Positions 28,301-36,854 of a stretch of DNA of 64,000 nucleotides are shown here, one piece after another; the first letter of the stretch is position 1, and every line of letters starts with the position of its first letter. The notes beneath the pieces are model-generated. The model searched no databases, had not been told where the DNA came from, and saw nothing but the letters and a program-made list of their open reading frames with translations. This DNA is from Photorhabdus akhurstii. GTDB taxonomy: Bacteria; Pseudomonadota; Gammaproteobacteria; Enterobacterales; Enterobacteriaceae. The stretch spans positions 22,652 through 86,651 of the forward strand of contig NZ_RCWE01000022.1 of assembly GCF_018448925.1 (NCBI RefSeq). The letters run 5' to 3'. The position numbers and the translations under genes were made by a program.

Positions 28301-29816
28301 AGCACATTATCTTGAATGGCTCGCATGTATCAAAAATATATTATCCAGTAAGTCACTCGCGGCCTCTCGGTTTATTCTGTTAACGCCTCAAATTGAGAAT
28401 GTGCTCGGCTATGAAATCACCGATGCCGCTATCTCATTACTGAAAGGCTTAATACAGTCAATTAACCACGAGCATCAAGAACACTATGGCTATCAAATTG
28501 ACATCTCCTTCGATGAATTAGCAAAGGATAGTTCAACCCAGTCTTTACTTCGTCATTTAATCAGTTCTGATATTAATCATCGAATGGCAATAAGGCATAA
28601 CCAAATTTGGTTGCCAGAGTTCAAAGCACTGCCAAGTAAAAGCGTTGAAACTCATCAACAATGTAATGGGTTGCATGAGAGATGTTTAGTCTTAATCAGT
28701 GGTGGATTGGGTGGAATAGCTTTGCAGCTCTCGCAAAGCCTGGCGCAACACTATAAGGCCCGTATTGTGCTTGCCTCTCGAACAGCTATTCCTGACCGTT
28801 CACAATGGGCAAATATCAAGGAAAACAAGCAGCAATTAGCGTTGATTAAACAAATTGAGTGTGTGGAGAAGATTGAACAACTCGGTGGGGAGGTGATATT
28901 GCGACAATTGGATGTAACAGATAAACCCCAACTTTTCGACACGTTACAGTATCTGGAAAATAATTATGGGGCCATCAACATGGTGATCCATAGCGCAGGC
29001 TCGGATGCCGGGGCGTTGATTATGCAGCCTGATATATCATCACATCGCAAAATCATGACGGCTAAAGTAGAAGGAGCAATGAACCTGATATCGTACTTTG
29101 AAGAGAAACCGCTAAATTCAATGGTTTTATGTTCTTCATTACTCTCTTACTGTGGCGCCCCTGGGCAATCTGCTTATGTTGCTGCAAATGCATTTCTCGA
29201 CGCGATTGCTGATAGACGAGATCTAAAATTCAAGGTCTATTCTCTCGCTTGGGATCGCTGGCTGGAAGTTGGCATGGCGTCAAGAAATATGGAAATTGAC
29301 GCATCCACAGAAGGATTAACCAATCAGCAAGGTAAAGCCGTATTTCTACAAGCACTTTCACAGGCGACGCAACAACGATTATTAGTTTCTGTAATACCGA
29401 TTGAGGAAAGAGTAAATGCTCTGGATAGAGAAAAAGCCAATATTTTGGTAGAGACTAAAAATGAGATCGTAAGCAAAAATATTTCGATTAAACAGGTGAT
29501 TTCAGAAGAAGTACAACACCAGTTGGGGCTTTCTGAAATTGATGAGCATTGCAGCTTCTTCGCGCTGGGTGCCACATCACTGGATATCGTTCAAATCAAT
29601 GAAAGGCTCAAACAGCGTATCTATCACGATATTCCTATATCAATGATGTTTACCTACAGCACCGTGTCGAAACTAGAAAATGCGGTGGCATCTAAGTTGA
29701 ATAACACTCAAGAAAATGAAGCGGCATTATTACAACATCGAACTTCAGCTAGCCAACTTGCAAAACAAAGAATGAAGAATAAGAGGGTAAAAAAATCAGC
29801 TAATTACGCAGTATAA
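25356..29816 (+). CDS. Type I PKS: KS-AT-KR-ACP
   Basis: A 1486-residue module. Ketosynthase (about 15-440): QTACSSS, HGTAT; the third motif reads KSIIGH where KSNIGH is usual, but the catalytic His remains. Acyltransferase (about 528-815): GHSLGE and HAFHS, a standard malonyl-CoA signature. Ketoreductase (about 1108-1290): GGLGGIA, SSLLSY, and catalytic Tyr in SAYVAANAF. ACP (about 1375-1445): GATSLD at the phosphopantetheine site. The C-terminal tail is basic (AKQRMKNKRVKK), like that of the NRPS at 19015, consistent with docking. No DH or ER is present, so the product carries a hydroxyl. ATG 25356 is preferred over in-frame TTG 25338; the ribosome site is poor. Last gene of the cluster visible here. 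Confidence 0.93.
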   Translation: MKKDNHTHEFTRQKLTGLEIAIVGVSCRFPNSETVESFWENCLEGKDCISRFSDETLAKNGVSKQHYASQNYVNAKGVIDNPLTFDADFFDYNKREAEFLEPQIRKLHECGFEALGSAGIVPSEYKGAVGCYLASSAQLGWQMAAYDECEQDGASLFSAFNLVEKDFAATRLAYKLGLTGPAIAIQTACSSSLTAIHLASRALLLGECQTALVAAATLVTPSQQGYLHQDGMITSPDGTCRPFDEMANGTVGGEGVGAIVLQPLKIALEQGRPILALIKGSALNNDGSRKVGYTAPSIDGQFEAIRGALAMSKVEAESISYIEAHGTATKLGDPIEITALNKVFSNVPQQSIAIGSVKSIIGHLDSAAGMAGLIKTALMLKHKKLCANRYFTNPNPKTKLSSSPFYVNTDSKDWDSATVRRAGVSSFGIGGTNAHVILEEYVCEPHDDQASDAVKLLPLSAKSEWSLGEMENRLIAWLASNPNKLADVAHTLQNGRERFGYRSVLVCSDDRVTYSTADFVRGRCEPANKRVVFLYPGQGSQYQTMGLGLYLRELVFKEQVEHCLSLLDDEKREQIRNYLMEPESSNPFPAEIIQLAIFIVEYATTRLMESKGIQPDILLGHSLGEYVAATISGVFALKDALFLVGRRAQLMEKMSPGAMLSVPLSKEQVVELLAGSLEIAAVNGKESTVLSGSIEDIENLKSYLQLQGIHSRQLKTTHAFHSKTIDEIQDEYEQALQTVAFNSVNIPILSNLSGDWHDNNEIRKPAYWLSHQRDKVDFLGCLETLSSQQHLVFIEVGPGNTLASCVQKFFKQKSDQQIHIANMLRHPNLPEGDITYFYSQIAKLWCTVGLGNWQVPSSQSGRLIHLPVYAFAEKEFTKIRDRLVKGRTPQIKSPDIKGNILYRPVWYRSSCDDIKKMAHEGQVYVLTTHRGANSNRALVDNVLSGQNIIFVEEVDKLPSLNLTGCCSFVLMPNAEDFVGDPIAHYLEWLACIKNILSSKSLAASRFILLTPQIENVLGYEITDAAISLLKGLIQSINHEHQEHYGYQIDISFDELAKDSSTQSLLRHLISSDINHRMAIRHNQIWLPEFKALPSKSVETHQQCNGLHERCLVLISGGLGGIALQLSQSLAQHYKARIVLASRTAIPDRSQWANIKENKQQLALIKQIECVEKIEQLGGEVILRQLDVTDKPQLFDTLQYLENNYGAINMVIHSAGSDAGALIMQPDISSHRKIMTAKVEGAMNLISYFEEKPLNSMVLCSSLLSYCGAPGQSAYVAANAFLDAIADRRDLKFKVYSLAWDRWLEVGMASRNMEIDASTEGLTNQQGKAVFLQALSQATQQRLLVSVIPIEERVNALDREKANILVETKNEIVSKNISIKQVISEEVQHQLGLSEIDEHCSFFALGATSLDIVQINERLKQRIYHDIPISMMFTYSTVSKLENAVASKLNNTQENEAALLQHRTSASQLAKQRMKNKRVKKSANYAV

Positions 29817-29852
29817 CATGTCGGATTTCTGACCTTCTCTGACAGAGCGTTT

Positions 29853-29981
29853 TTAAACTCTAATTTTTTCAATAAAAGTCCCAGAAGGCGTTTTACCTTT
29901 CATGCCACCATGTGATCTGTGATACATGTGGTTTGTGATAGTGGTAAAACGCCTCCTCTCCCATTTGGCCGAATTTGGCTT
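29853..29981 (-). pseudogene. C-terminal transposase remnant
   Basis: On the minus strand a 42-codon open stretch bounded by stops reads like the tail of a DDE transposase (HRSHGGMKGKTPSGTF, similar in style to HRSLGG-type integrase-core ends). No start, no rest of the gene and no inverted repeats could be found. Assignment rests on motif memory only. Confidence 0.3.
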
Positions 29982-30008
29982 CTAAATCTATGTCTCCTTT
30001 AGTTTTGG

Positions 30009-30428
30009 CTATATATATTCAACATTAGCAATCCAGTTTTGTTGGCGACGCGTCAATCGCGCTTGCTCGCTTTCGTCAGTGAACTTGGCTGCAATATACT
30101 TAAACAGCGCAGGGTCAACGTCTTCAAAGGTATTGACGTTAACTACGGCATAATCGCGACCGTTAATCTGGCTGATGACAACAGGCACTACCCCGCATTG
30201 GCTACAGATGTGAAACTGCGCTGTGCCTGTTTCAAAAGAGTATCTATGTAAAAGCTTTTGTTCTCTGATACTCAGCCGAAGCTGTCCTGCCGGGAGTGAT
30301 GTCCAGACTGCATTGTGCTTGGTACAAAAAGAGCAAGTACATGCTCGTGCCGGAATCTCCAGAGGTTCAGGTTCCCAATTAAACGTAAATTCAACATTCT
30401 TACAGTGACAACTACCGGAAATTAACAT
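30009..30428 (-). CDS. GFA-family (Mss4-like fold) protein
   Basis: A 139-residue protein of the glutathione-dependent formaldehyde-activating (GFA, formerly DUF636) family. It shows the zinc-binding cysteine pattern: GSCHC near the start, CTCSFC in the middle and CSQCG later. Many members have no proven enzyme activity, so the name describes the fold. It is transcribed opposite to both flanking clusters and appears to be a stand-alone gene. In the minus direction the purine-rich AAGGAGG lies a few bases before the ATG. Confidence 0.85.
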   Translation of the reverse strand: MLISGSCHCKNVEFTFNWEPEPLEIPARACTCSFCTKHNAVWTSLPAGQLRLSIREQKLLHRYSFETGTAQFHICSQCGVVPVVISQINGRDYAVVNVNTFEDVDPALFKYIAAKFTDESEQARLTRRQQNWIANVEYI

Positions 30429-30507
30429 GTGTACCTCCTTAGTTTGCGTGTCTTAACAATAGCGAGGAAATGTGATCTGGTATTACTGGTTTGTGAGTTT
30501 TAAAAAA

Positions 30508-30638
30508 ATATACCCGTCATCTTTCAAGTTGCCTCTTTGTTGGCTGCACTCACTCACCCCGGTCACATAGTTATCTATGCTCCCGGGGATTCGCTCCCTT
30601 GCCGTCGCGATCCATCTTGAAATCCATAGGGTATATAT
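30508..30638. repeat. MITE-like palindromic enterobacterial repeat
   Basis: About 130 bp bounded by ATATACCC and its complement GGGTATAT, with further partial complementarity inside the ends (CATCTTTCAAGTTG against TCCATCTTGAAATCC). The internal CCGGTCACATAG / CTCCCGGGGATTCGC block is the style of short palindromic repeats I remember as scattered in Yersinia, Photorhabdus and Xenorhabdus chromosomes. It has no coding capacity. Confidence 0.65.
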
Positions 30639-31104
30639 CATTGTTCAAATAATAATGGCTTTGTTTTTAGCATTATATGTTGTGTTTTGTGTTTTTTTTA
30701 TTCATTTTTGAATTTAAATTCTGTGTTTTTTTGTTTGCTAAAAGTGATGTTGATGTTACTATTTTTTTAATTGATATTTACATGAATTTATTTTTGTAAA
30801 AGTTAATTATTAAAGAAGCTGTGTAAAAGTATCTCACTATTTGGAGGGGTTATTTATAGAGTAAAAAATTATTAATCTAAAGCGTGAATGGGATTTTGTC
30901 TTTATGCTGTTATAAAGAGTTCTTAATTCTTGCAGTACAAGATAATATGCAAAGTAACTTGTTGTTTTTACATGCAAGGTGTTAATTTTATTCATTAAAT
31001 AAGTGATTGTGTGCATTTAATGTGAATTTAACTGGCACGTGACTTTTATTTTATACGGAATTTATTTTGGGATAATGTTTATTATATCGATTGGTTAATG
31101 GCCT
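30639..31104. other. AT-rich leader of the MFS operon
   Basis: About 465 bases of very AT-rich sequence with no convincing ORF. It must contain the promoter of the six-gene operon starting at 31105. I see several possible TATAAT-like boxes but none with a clear partner, so no promoter is called. Confidence 0.5.
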
Positions 31105-32322
31105 ATGAGCAACAAAACTTCATCTTTATTATTTATCGTTTTAATGGCTTTTCTTTCTATGGGGGGACTGGTTTCATCAGATATATTCCTACCCGCTTTG
31201 AGTAAAATGGGAAACTATTATCACGTTAGCGAATCTAGTATACAAAGTGCAATAGCTATATTTCTATTTGGTATAGCCTTTTCTCAACTTATTTATGGAC
31301 CATTAAGTGATTGTTTCGGAAGAAAAAGGGTTCTTATTTCTGGGATGATCATATGGCTGATTTCAACAATCGGTATTTTTTACAGTACGCATATTAGTGA
31401 GTTACTATTATTGCGTTTATTCCAGGGAATAGGCGCTTGTGCGGGTATTACATTAAGTCGTGCCATTATTAGTGATTTGATGGGGAAAGAAGAGGCAGCC
31501 AATTTGTATCTGATTATTTTCCCTTTTGTGGGAATGTCACCCGCTGTCGCACCCATGATCGGCGGTATGTTAAGTGAGTATTATGGTTGGAAAGCCTGTT
31601 TTTTATTTCTTACTTTATTTATAACAGCCACGCTTATGTTGTGCTTGCTAGTTCTGAAAGAATCACTACCAATAGAAAAACGTCAAAATTTGAGTGTTAA
31701 AAATGTATTGGTCAGTACTTACCAAGTGATAATAAATAAAGAGTTTCTTTACTATGCAGCAATACCTTGTTTCGCTTATACGGCATATTTTTCTTATTTG
31801 ATTGAATCTCCATTTATTCTTACCGCTATGGGATTACCAGAAAAATATGTTGGCTACACTTATATAATGCTCTCTTTGAGTTATGTGTTGGGAAATCTTA
31901 CTGCTAAAAAATTAAGTCGCCGGCAGGGCGTGAGAAAGACGATTTCTCATGGCTATTTTATCTTTGCTGTTGGAGGTATTGCTTTCACGATACAAATGTT
32001 TTTTAGTTCCTACCCATTGATAACTTCTGTGCTAACAATATCAGTATTGACTTTCGGTAATGGTTTTTTGCTGCCACTAGGTACTGCGTCAGCAATTGCC
32101 GCTCATTCTCAAGCGGCAGGGACAGCTTCCGGCGTAATGGGAACCTTGCAATTAGGTAGTGCAGGACTGGCATCATTGCTTATTGGTTATATATCTCACC
32201 ATGAACCTATTAAGGTGGCATCTATCATCACAGTTGTTTCCTTGGTCGGTAGTATTATTTATATAACTGGTAATAGAGGTGATAAAGAAATAAGTGGAAA
32301 ACAAGTAATAGAAACTAAATAA
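31105..32322 (+). CDS. MFS drug-resistance transporter, Bcr/CflA type
   Basis: A 405-residue major facilitator with twelve predicted membrane helices. The motif A loop reads GPLSDCFGRKRVL between helices 2 and 3, and the helix 4-5 region (RLFQGIGACAGI) is typical of the DHA1 Bcr/CflA subgroup of proton-coupled exporters. First gene of an operon of six; 14 bases separate its stop from the aldolase gene. Its presence suggests export of a product or removal of a toxic compound handled by the enzymes downstream. Substrate unknown. Confidence 0.9.
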   Translation: MSNKTSSLLFIVLMAFLSMGGLVSSDIFLPALSKMGNYYHVSESSIQSAIAIFLFGIAFSQLIYGPLSDCFGRKRVLISGMIIWLISTIGIFYSTHISELLLLRLFQGIGACAGITLSRAIISDLMGKEEAANLYLIIFPFVGMSPAVAPMIGGMLSEYYGWKACFLFLTLFITATLMLCLLVLKESLPIEKRQNLSVKNVLVSTYQVIINKEFLYYAAIPCFAYTAYFSYLIESPFILTAMGLPEKYVGYTYIMLSLSYVLGNLTAKKLSRRQGVRKTISHGYFIFAVGGIAFTIQMFFSSYPLITSVLTISVLTFGNGFLLPLGTASAIAAHSQAAGTASGVMGTLQLGSAGLASLLIGYISHHEPIKVASIITVVSLVGSIIYITGNRGDKEISGKQVIETK

Positions 32323-32336
32323 AATAGGAATGAAAA

Positions 32337-33275
32337 ATGGTTAATAATATAGATGTCACATTACGTGATGGTGGATACCTTAATAATTTTAATTTTACAA
32401 CAGAATACGCTATAAAACATGTTGAAGCGTTGACTAAAAGTGGCGTGGAATGGTTTGAAATCGGTTATCGCAATGGTTCTTTCAAACCTATCTCTAATAT
32501 TGGCCTAACAGGTATGTCTCCGGATAGTTATATCCGAGATATTCATCAATCGGTACCTGAGGCAAAATTGGTAGTCATTGCCCATCCGCATAATATTAAT
32601 GCTGATGATATCTATGCGATGAAGACGAATGGTGTTAGCTTGCTTAGGTTATGTATTAAGGCCGATAACCCGCAACCATGCTTAGAGTTGTGCGAGATTG
32701 CTCGAGCGACTGGAATGGCTGTGGGTATTAATTTTACACGAGCGAGTCAGCTCTCTATCAGTAAAATTATTGAGATTGCCAAACAGTGTGAACAAGCTGG
32801 TGCTGATATTATTTACCTGGCGGATTCAAATGGTAGTTTGTTCCCTGAACAGGTAGCGCAGATGTTTTATAAGTTAAAGTCTGCCACGCAAGTGCAATTG
32901 GGATTCCATCCTCATGATAATCTGGGTCTTGCCACAGCGAACAGTATTGAAGCTATGAGAGCTGGAGTTAATTTTATTGATAGTTCTCTATCAGGGATGG
33001 GAAAAGGTGCCGGAAATCTCAATTTGGAAAGCTGGCTATCATTTCTCAATCTGAGCCAAAATAGTAAACAATATGACCTTGAACGAGTATTTAATCAACT
33101 TAATGAACTGCAATCCCATCGTTTTTTTGCCGCCTCTAGGCGCGATATTATCGATATAATGATGGGTATGTACAACTTGAGTGTGGAGAATAAAACAGCT
33201 CTTGAAGAAGGGTTACGAAATGGTATTAATTATGCGTTTCAGGTTGTTAAATCTTTGCGAGGAGCAACGGCATGA
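32337..33275 (+). CDS. DRE-TIM metallolyase (HMG-CoA-lyase-like / 4-hydroxy-2-oxovalerate aldolase-like)
   Basis: A 312-residue TIM barrel. The N-terminal VTLRDGGYLNNF is the DRE-TIM signature, with the metal-binding Asp; HPHDN at about residues 200-205 carries the two metal-binding His. Family members are divalent-metal aldolases (MhpE/DmpG), lyases (HMG-CoA lyase) or Claisen synthases (isopropylmalate/homocitrate synthase). The length and the GGY pattern favour the aldolase branch over the longer synthases. Together with the hydrolase that follows, it recalls meta-cleavage pathways (MhpC-MhpE), but with the isopropylmalate-dehydrogenase-like neighbour it could also be a chain-elongation synthase. 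The stop overlaps the next start by four bases. Confidence 0.85.
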   Translation: MVNNIDVTLRDGGYLNNFNFTTEYAIKHVEALTKSGVEWFEIGYRNGSFKPISNIGLTGMSPDSYIRDIHQSVPEAKLVVIAHPHNINADDIYAMKTNGVSLLRLCIKADNPQPCLELCEIARATGMAVGINFTRASQLSISKIIEIAKQCEQAGADIIYLADSNGSLFPEQVAQMFYKLKSATQVQLGFHPHDNLGLATANSIEAMRAGVNFIDSSLSGMGKGAGNLNLESWLSFLNLSQNSKQYDLERVFNQLNELQSHRFFAASRRDIIDIMMGMYNLSVENKTALEEGLRNGINYAFQVVKSLRGATA

Positions 33276-34015
33276 CACGGCATAATAACCGTGCCGGATG
33301 TTTCAGCCTTGAAGCGGTAATTCTCGCACCTGTGATGCCGCTTTGGGATCATGGCGATTTTTGCACTCCATTACGTATATTATTACAGAAAATGGGATAT
33401 CAGGTGTCGATTATTGATACATTATCTTTAATTAATTCATCTGATCCCGACTGCGCTATTAATATTATTGAATCTGAACTCAATCAACGTTTTTCCCAGC
33501 CTTATTTGCTTATAGGTTTTGCGATGTCAGGTACTCTGGTGCAATTGCTTGCGTCTCGCCTGAAAAACCTCACGGGCGTAATCTCAGTGAGTGGTCCTGG
33601 ATATGCTGATTTGTTACTGACCAATAGGCTGGAACAATTGATAGCATTACTAAATAGAAATCAGCTAGATGAAGCGATTTCTGTGTTACATGACTTTGTT
33701 ATTCCTGAAGGTGGGACTCCATCTCCTAAAATGCCTGCGATACTTGATCATTTAAGAAATACTGCTCGGGAACGCATGATGGTGGGATTTTCACTGTTGC
33801 TACAACTGGATGCCAGAACAATATTGTGTAATTACAAAGGAAAATTTCTGAGTATAGTTGGAGGACGTTCGCAATTAGCCACAGAATATAATCAGGTGGT
33901 CAATACTCATCCTATGCACTGTTTGGTTGTCGTGGATGGAGCAGGAATGCGGCCTTGGGAAGATAAGCCGTCATTTATTAACAATGTAATTAACGATTGG
34001 CTCAAAACCTTATGA
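33272..34015 (+). CDS. Alpha/beta hydrolase-like protein
   Basis: A 247-residue protein. The probable nucleophile elbow is LIGFAMSGTL, in which A-M-S-G-T fits small-x-Ser-x-small. Later, LSIVGGRSQ looks like the strand before the acid residue; a clear catalytic His is hard to place (candidates lie in NTHPMHC). No signal peptide. It overlaps the aldolase stop (ATGA at 33272) and the following dehydrogenase start, so translation is coupled. Possible roles are a C-C or ester hydrolase or thioesterase within the pathway. Confidence 0.72.
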   Translation: MTRHNNRAGCFSLEAVILAPVMPLWDHGDFCTPLRILLQKMGYQVSIIDTLSLINSSDPDCAINIIESELNQRFSQPYLLIGFAMSGTLVQLLASRLKNLTGVISVSGPGYADLLLTNRLEQLIALLNRNQLDEAISVLHDFVIPEGGTPSPKMPAILDHLRNTARERMMVGFSLLLQLDARTILCNYKGKFLSIVGGRSQLATEYNQVVNTHPMHCLVVVDGAGMRPWEDKPSFINNVINDWLKTL

Positions 34016-36177
34016 ATAAAAAAATTCTTATTTTACCTGGGGATGGTATTGGTCAGGAAGTATGCGATGCTGCTCTTCCCGTTTTTCAGGCCCTGAATCT
34101 TCCTGTGACATTGGAAATTGGGGATATTGGTTGGACTTGTTGGGAAAGAGATGGTGATCCAGTACCTGCCAGTACTTGGGAAAAGATAGCTTCAGTAGAT
34201 GCGGTGTTACTCGGCGCTATTACTAGTAAAGGTAAAGAAGAAGCACAACAAGCGTTGCCGCCGCATCTGCGTGTGAAAACGAGAAATTATGTGTCACCAG
34301 TTATCCAATTACGCCAGCGTTTGGGATTATATGCAAATATCCGGCCAGTACGTTATGTAGAAGGGGACCGTAAACCATTTCGCTGTTGTGTTATTAGGGA
34401 AAACACCGAGGGACTATATGCAGGGTTCGATTTTAAAGGCATTCCCTCTACTGCAACGACTTGGTTACAGCACCCAAATATAGATAAATATGGTCCTGAA
34501 GAAGCTGCATGGACAGTTCGTCTACAAACCCGTTTTGGTTTAGAACGTTTGTTTATCACTGCATTTGAGTATGCAAAGGAAAATAACTACTCCCGTGTAA
34601 CCTTTGCGGATAAACCAAATGTAATGCGGGAAAGTGGGCACTTTGCAAAAGGTATTTTCGATACCGTTGCGGCACATTACCCTGAAATAAAAGCGGATAT
34701 CCACAATATAGATGCAGTAGCTTTATGGATGGTAAAAAAACCGCATGAATTTGGCGTCATTGTCTCTGAGAATATGTTTGGTGATATTTTGTCTGATTTG
34801 GCAGCGGGCGTAATGGGAGGGCTTGGTTTAGCGCCTAGCGCTAATATTGGTAGTGATATTGCCTACTTTGAACCTGTACACGGTAGTGCGCCTGATATGG
34901 CTGGTAAAAATAAAGCCAATCCGGCAGCGATGTTTTACACAATAGCATTACTACTGGAATATCTTGGCTTTGCTGATGCAGCACAGCAAATTAACGGTGC
35001 AGTAGATAATGTGATACGTGAAGGACAAACTGTTACTTATGATCTGGGTGGTAGCGCAACAACTCAACAAATGGCACAGGCTATTATTAGTACTCTAAGT
35101 AAAAAATACACTGGCTATTCTGCATCGATTATTACAGTTGGTGGTGAACTCCTGAGTGGTAAATATCCTAATACTAATCTTCAGGATATTAGTGAATATC
35201 TCACGGAGCAGGGATATAAAGTAAAGCAACATCAGGTTTGTGCTGATGATATTAACCAGATTGCTACCGCAGTGGTTCGCAGGTTAGGGCAAGATACTCT
35301 TATTGTTGTGTGTGGCGGTCTTGGCCCGACACCGGATGATAAAACCCGTGAGGCGATAGCAAAAGCGGTAGGAAGCCCTCTGGAAATACGTGATAACGTC
35401 TGGGTGGAAATAGAGCAACAATTGGAAAAACTGGGAGTATATTGTGATCCTTCAAATCGATTCCAAGCCATGTTTCCGTCAGAAGCAAAGGTTATTTCGA
35501 ATGTTACAGGTACAGCGCCTGGTTTCAGTCTTAATGTTGATGGTAGCAAAATAGTTGTGTTGCCAGGGCCTCCGTCCCAAATGCGATTAATGTTGTCGGA
35601 GGAACATTCTATCCCCCCAGTAGCTGGCATGAGAGAGCTAAACTACCATTGGACACTAATCGGCGTTAGTGAAAGTAAAGTCGGTACGATGGTGAACGCA
35701 TTCTTTGATGGTGTTGAGTGTGATATTCACTATCTGTGGAAAGCGCCTTATATAGTAGTAGAAGTTACTACTCCTGCTGATGCTCCTCTTTCCGTACAGC
35801 AATTAGCTAACTTTGGCGCCATGTTTGAAAATGAATTGGTTAGTGATTGCCAGATGACTGCCATGGAAAAACTCAGTGAACGATACCGTATTAACTGGTT
35901 CACAGATGATGATGAATTAAATACATATCTACACACAACATATGCAGTAAATAGTCCTTTAAAATCTCTTTCGGTGAATATTACTGCGTTTCCTTCTATA
36001 AATTCATTTTTGTCTGGTGAAGAAATGCTTGGGCAGATGACCCTGACAACCATAGATGATGAAGGACAACAATATTCGGTGGATTTTCCATGTAATAAAT
36101 TGCTACTGCAACAATCTATACCAGAATATGCCGCTTGGAGTGTCCTGTGCGCACGTGAATCGAAAGAGGAAATGTAA
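34012..36177 (+). CDS. Fusion: isopropylmalate/isocitrate-type dehydrogenase + CinA-like (COG1058) domain
   Basis: About 721 residues. Residues 1-360 form a beta-decarboxylating dehydrogenase: N-terminal LPGDGIGQEV, substrate-binding ENTEGLYAG, DKPNVMRESG, metal-binding NMFGDILSDLAAG, and cofactor loop PVHGSAPDMAG as in NAD-dependent isopropylmalate, tartrate or homoisocitrate enzymes. From about residue 366 a CinA-type domain begins (TVGGELLSGK), with GGLGPTPDDKTREA, NRFQAMFPSEA, GTAPGF and VVLPGPPSQM; COG1058 domains bind nucleotides and have ADP-ribose pyrophosphatase activity in studied CinA proteins. The two halves are in one uninterrupted frame. I do not know this fusion from other proteins. 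ATG 34012 overlaps the upstream TGA; a TTG at 33997 is a poorer start. Confidence 0.9.
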   Translation: MNKKILILPGDGIGQEVCDAALPVFQALNLPVTLEIGDIGWTCWERDGDPVPASTWEKIASVDAVLLGAITSKGKEEAQQALPPHLRVKTRNYVSPVIQLRQRLGLYANIRPVRYVEGDRKPFRCCVIRENTEGLYAGFDFKGIPSTATTWLQHPNIDKYGPEEAAWTVRLQTRFGLERLFITAFEYAKENNYSRVTFADKPNVMRESGHFAKGIFDTVAAHYPEIKADIHNIDAVALWMVKKPHEFGVIVSENMFGDILSDLAAGVMGGLGLAPSANIGSDIAYFEPVHGSAPDMAGKNKANPAAMFYTIALLLEYLGFADAAQQINGAVDNVIREGQTVTYDLGGSATTQQMAQAIISTLSKKYTGYSASIITVGGELLSGKYPNTNLQDISEYLTEQGYKVKQHQVCADDINQIATAVVRRLGQDTLIVVCGGLGPTPDDKTREAIAKAVGSPLEIRDNVWVEIEQQLEKLGVYCDPSNRFQAMFPSEAKVISNVTGTAPGFSLNVDGSKIVVLPGPPSQMRLMLSEEHSIPPVAGMRELNYHWTLIGVSESKVGTMVNAFFDGVECDIHYLWKAPYIVVEVTTPADAPLSVQQLANFGAMFENELVSDCQMTAMEKLSERYRINWFTDDDELNTYLHTTYAVNSPLKSLSVNITAFPSINSFLSGEEMLGQMTLTTIDDEGQQYSVDFPCNKLLLQQSIPEYAAWSVLCARESKEEM

Positions 36178-36854
36178 TGCAAACCACACAAATTGATCAA
36201 ATCAAAAAGCGTTTAATGGAGCTTGACAGTGCTGCTATATCGGATGCAATGGATAGTCTGCATATTCCTGCTGGACTAGCTGGAATTGTGCCACGTAGTA
36301 ATGTCGGGATTAAAATGGCCGGACCCGCTTATACTGTGCGCTATGAGCCTATCATTCCAGAACAGGGCAAGTTTCTTAATGCTGGAAACTACATTGATGA
36401 AGTACCTGCTGGATACGTAATAGTGGTTGATAATCAGGGGCGTACGGATTGTACCAGTTGGGGTAATATCTTAACGTTTAAAGCTGTACAAAAAGGAATC
36501 GCAGGTTCGGTAATTTATGGGTCAGCCAGAGACTTGTCTGAGGTTCGCAGATTGGAATATCCCTTATTTACGGCGGGGGTTTATATGGTATCCGGAAAGA
36601 ATCGCGCCAAGGTTGCTGCAACACAATGTACTCTGGATATTGGCGGTGTCGCGATATCTCCAGGAGATTGGATTTTTGCTGATGATAATGGTGCGCTAGC
36701 CATCCCGCAGCAGCATTTGCTCACCGTTATTGAGCGTGCGGAAAACGTTGACAAAACTGAACAAGCCATTATTGAGGCTATAACTAACGGAGAAGATCTG
36801 GTTAACGCTCGCGAAAAACTGGGGTATGCCGTACCTTGGAAAGCTGCGCAATGA
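36177..36854 (+). CDS. RraA-family aldolase/decarboxylase
   Basis: A 225-residue protein of the RraA/4-hydroxy-4-methyl-2-oxoglutarate aldolase superfamily. The core GRTDCTSWGNIL ... GIAGSVIYGSARDL contains the D-x-x-x-x-W-G and G-x-x-R-D elements, with Arg and Asp in SARDL expected to bind the pyruvyl substrate and metal. Class II metal-dependent family members split 4-hydroxy-2-oxo acids or decarboxylate oxaloacetate; E. coli RraA instead regulates RNase E. The operon position beside a second aldolase and a dehydrogenase favours a metabolic role. It overlaps the preceding stop by one base (TAATG). Confidence 0.88.
   Translation: MQTTQIDQIKKRLMELDSAAISDAMDSLHIPAGLAGIVPRSNVGIKMAGPAYTVRYEPIIPEQGKFLNAGNYIDEVPAGYVIVVDNQGRTDCTSWGNILTFKAVQKGIAGSVIYGSARDLSEVRRLEYPLFTAGVYMVSGKNRAKVAATQCTLDIGGVAISPGDWIFADDNGALAIPQQHLLTVIERAENVDKTEQAIIEAITNGEDLVNAREKLGYAVPWKAAQ

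Noticed and set aside
1-29816. Cluster as colibactin (clb) itself
   Set aside because: ClbM-, ClbN-, ClbP- and ClbQ-like genes are present, but the PKS/NRPS order, the BtrH-like end and the missing ClbB/ClbH/ClbI-type domain sets do not fit.
30039-30408. Plus-strand ORFs of 60-70 codons
   Set aside because: Shadows of the GFA-family gene on the minus strand.
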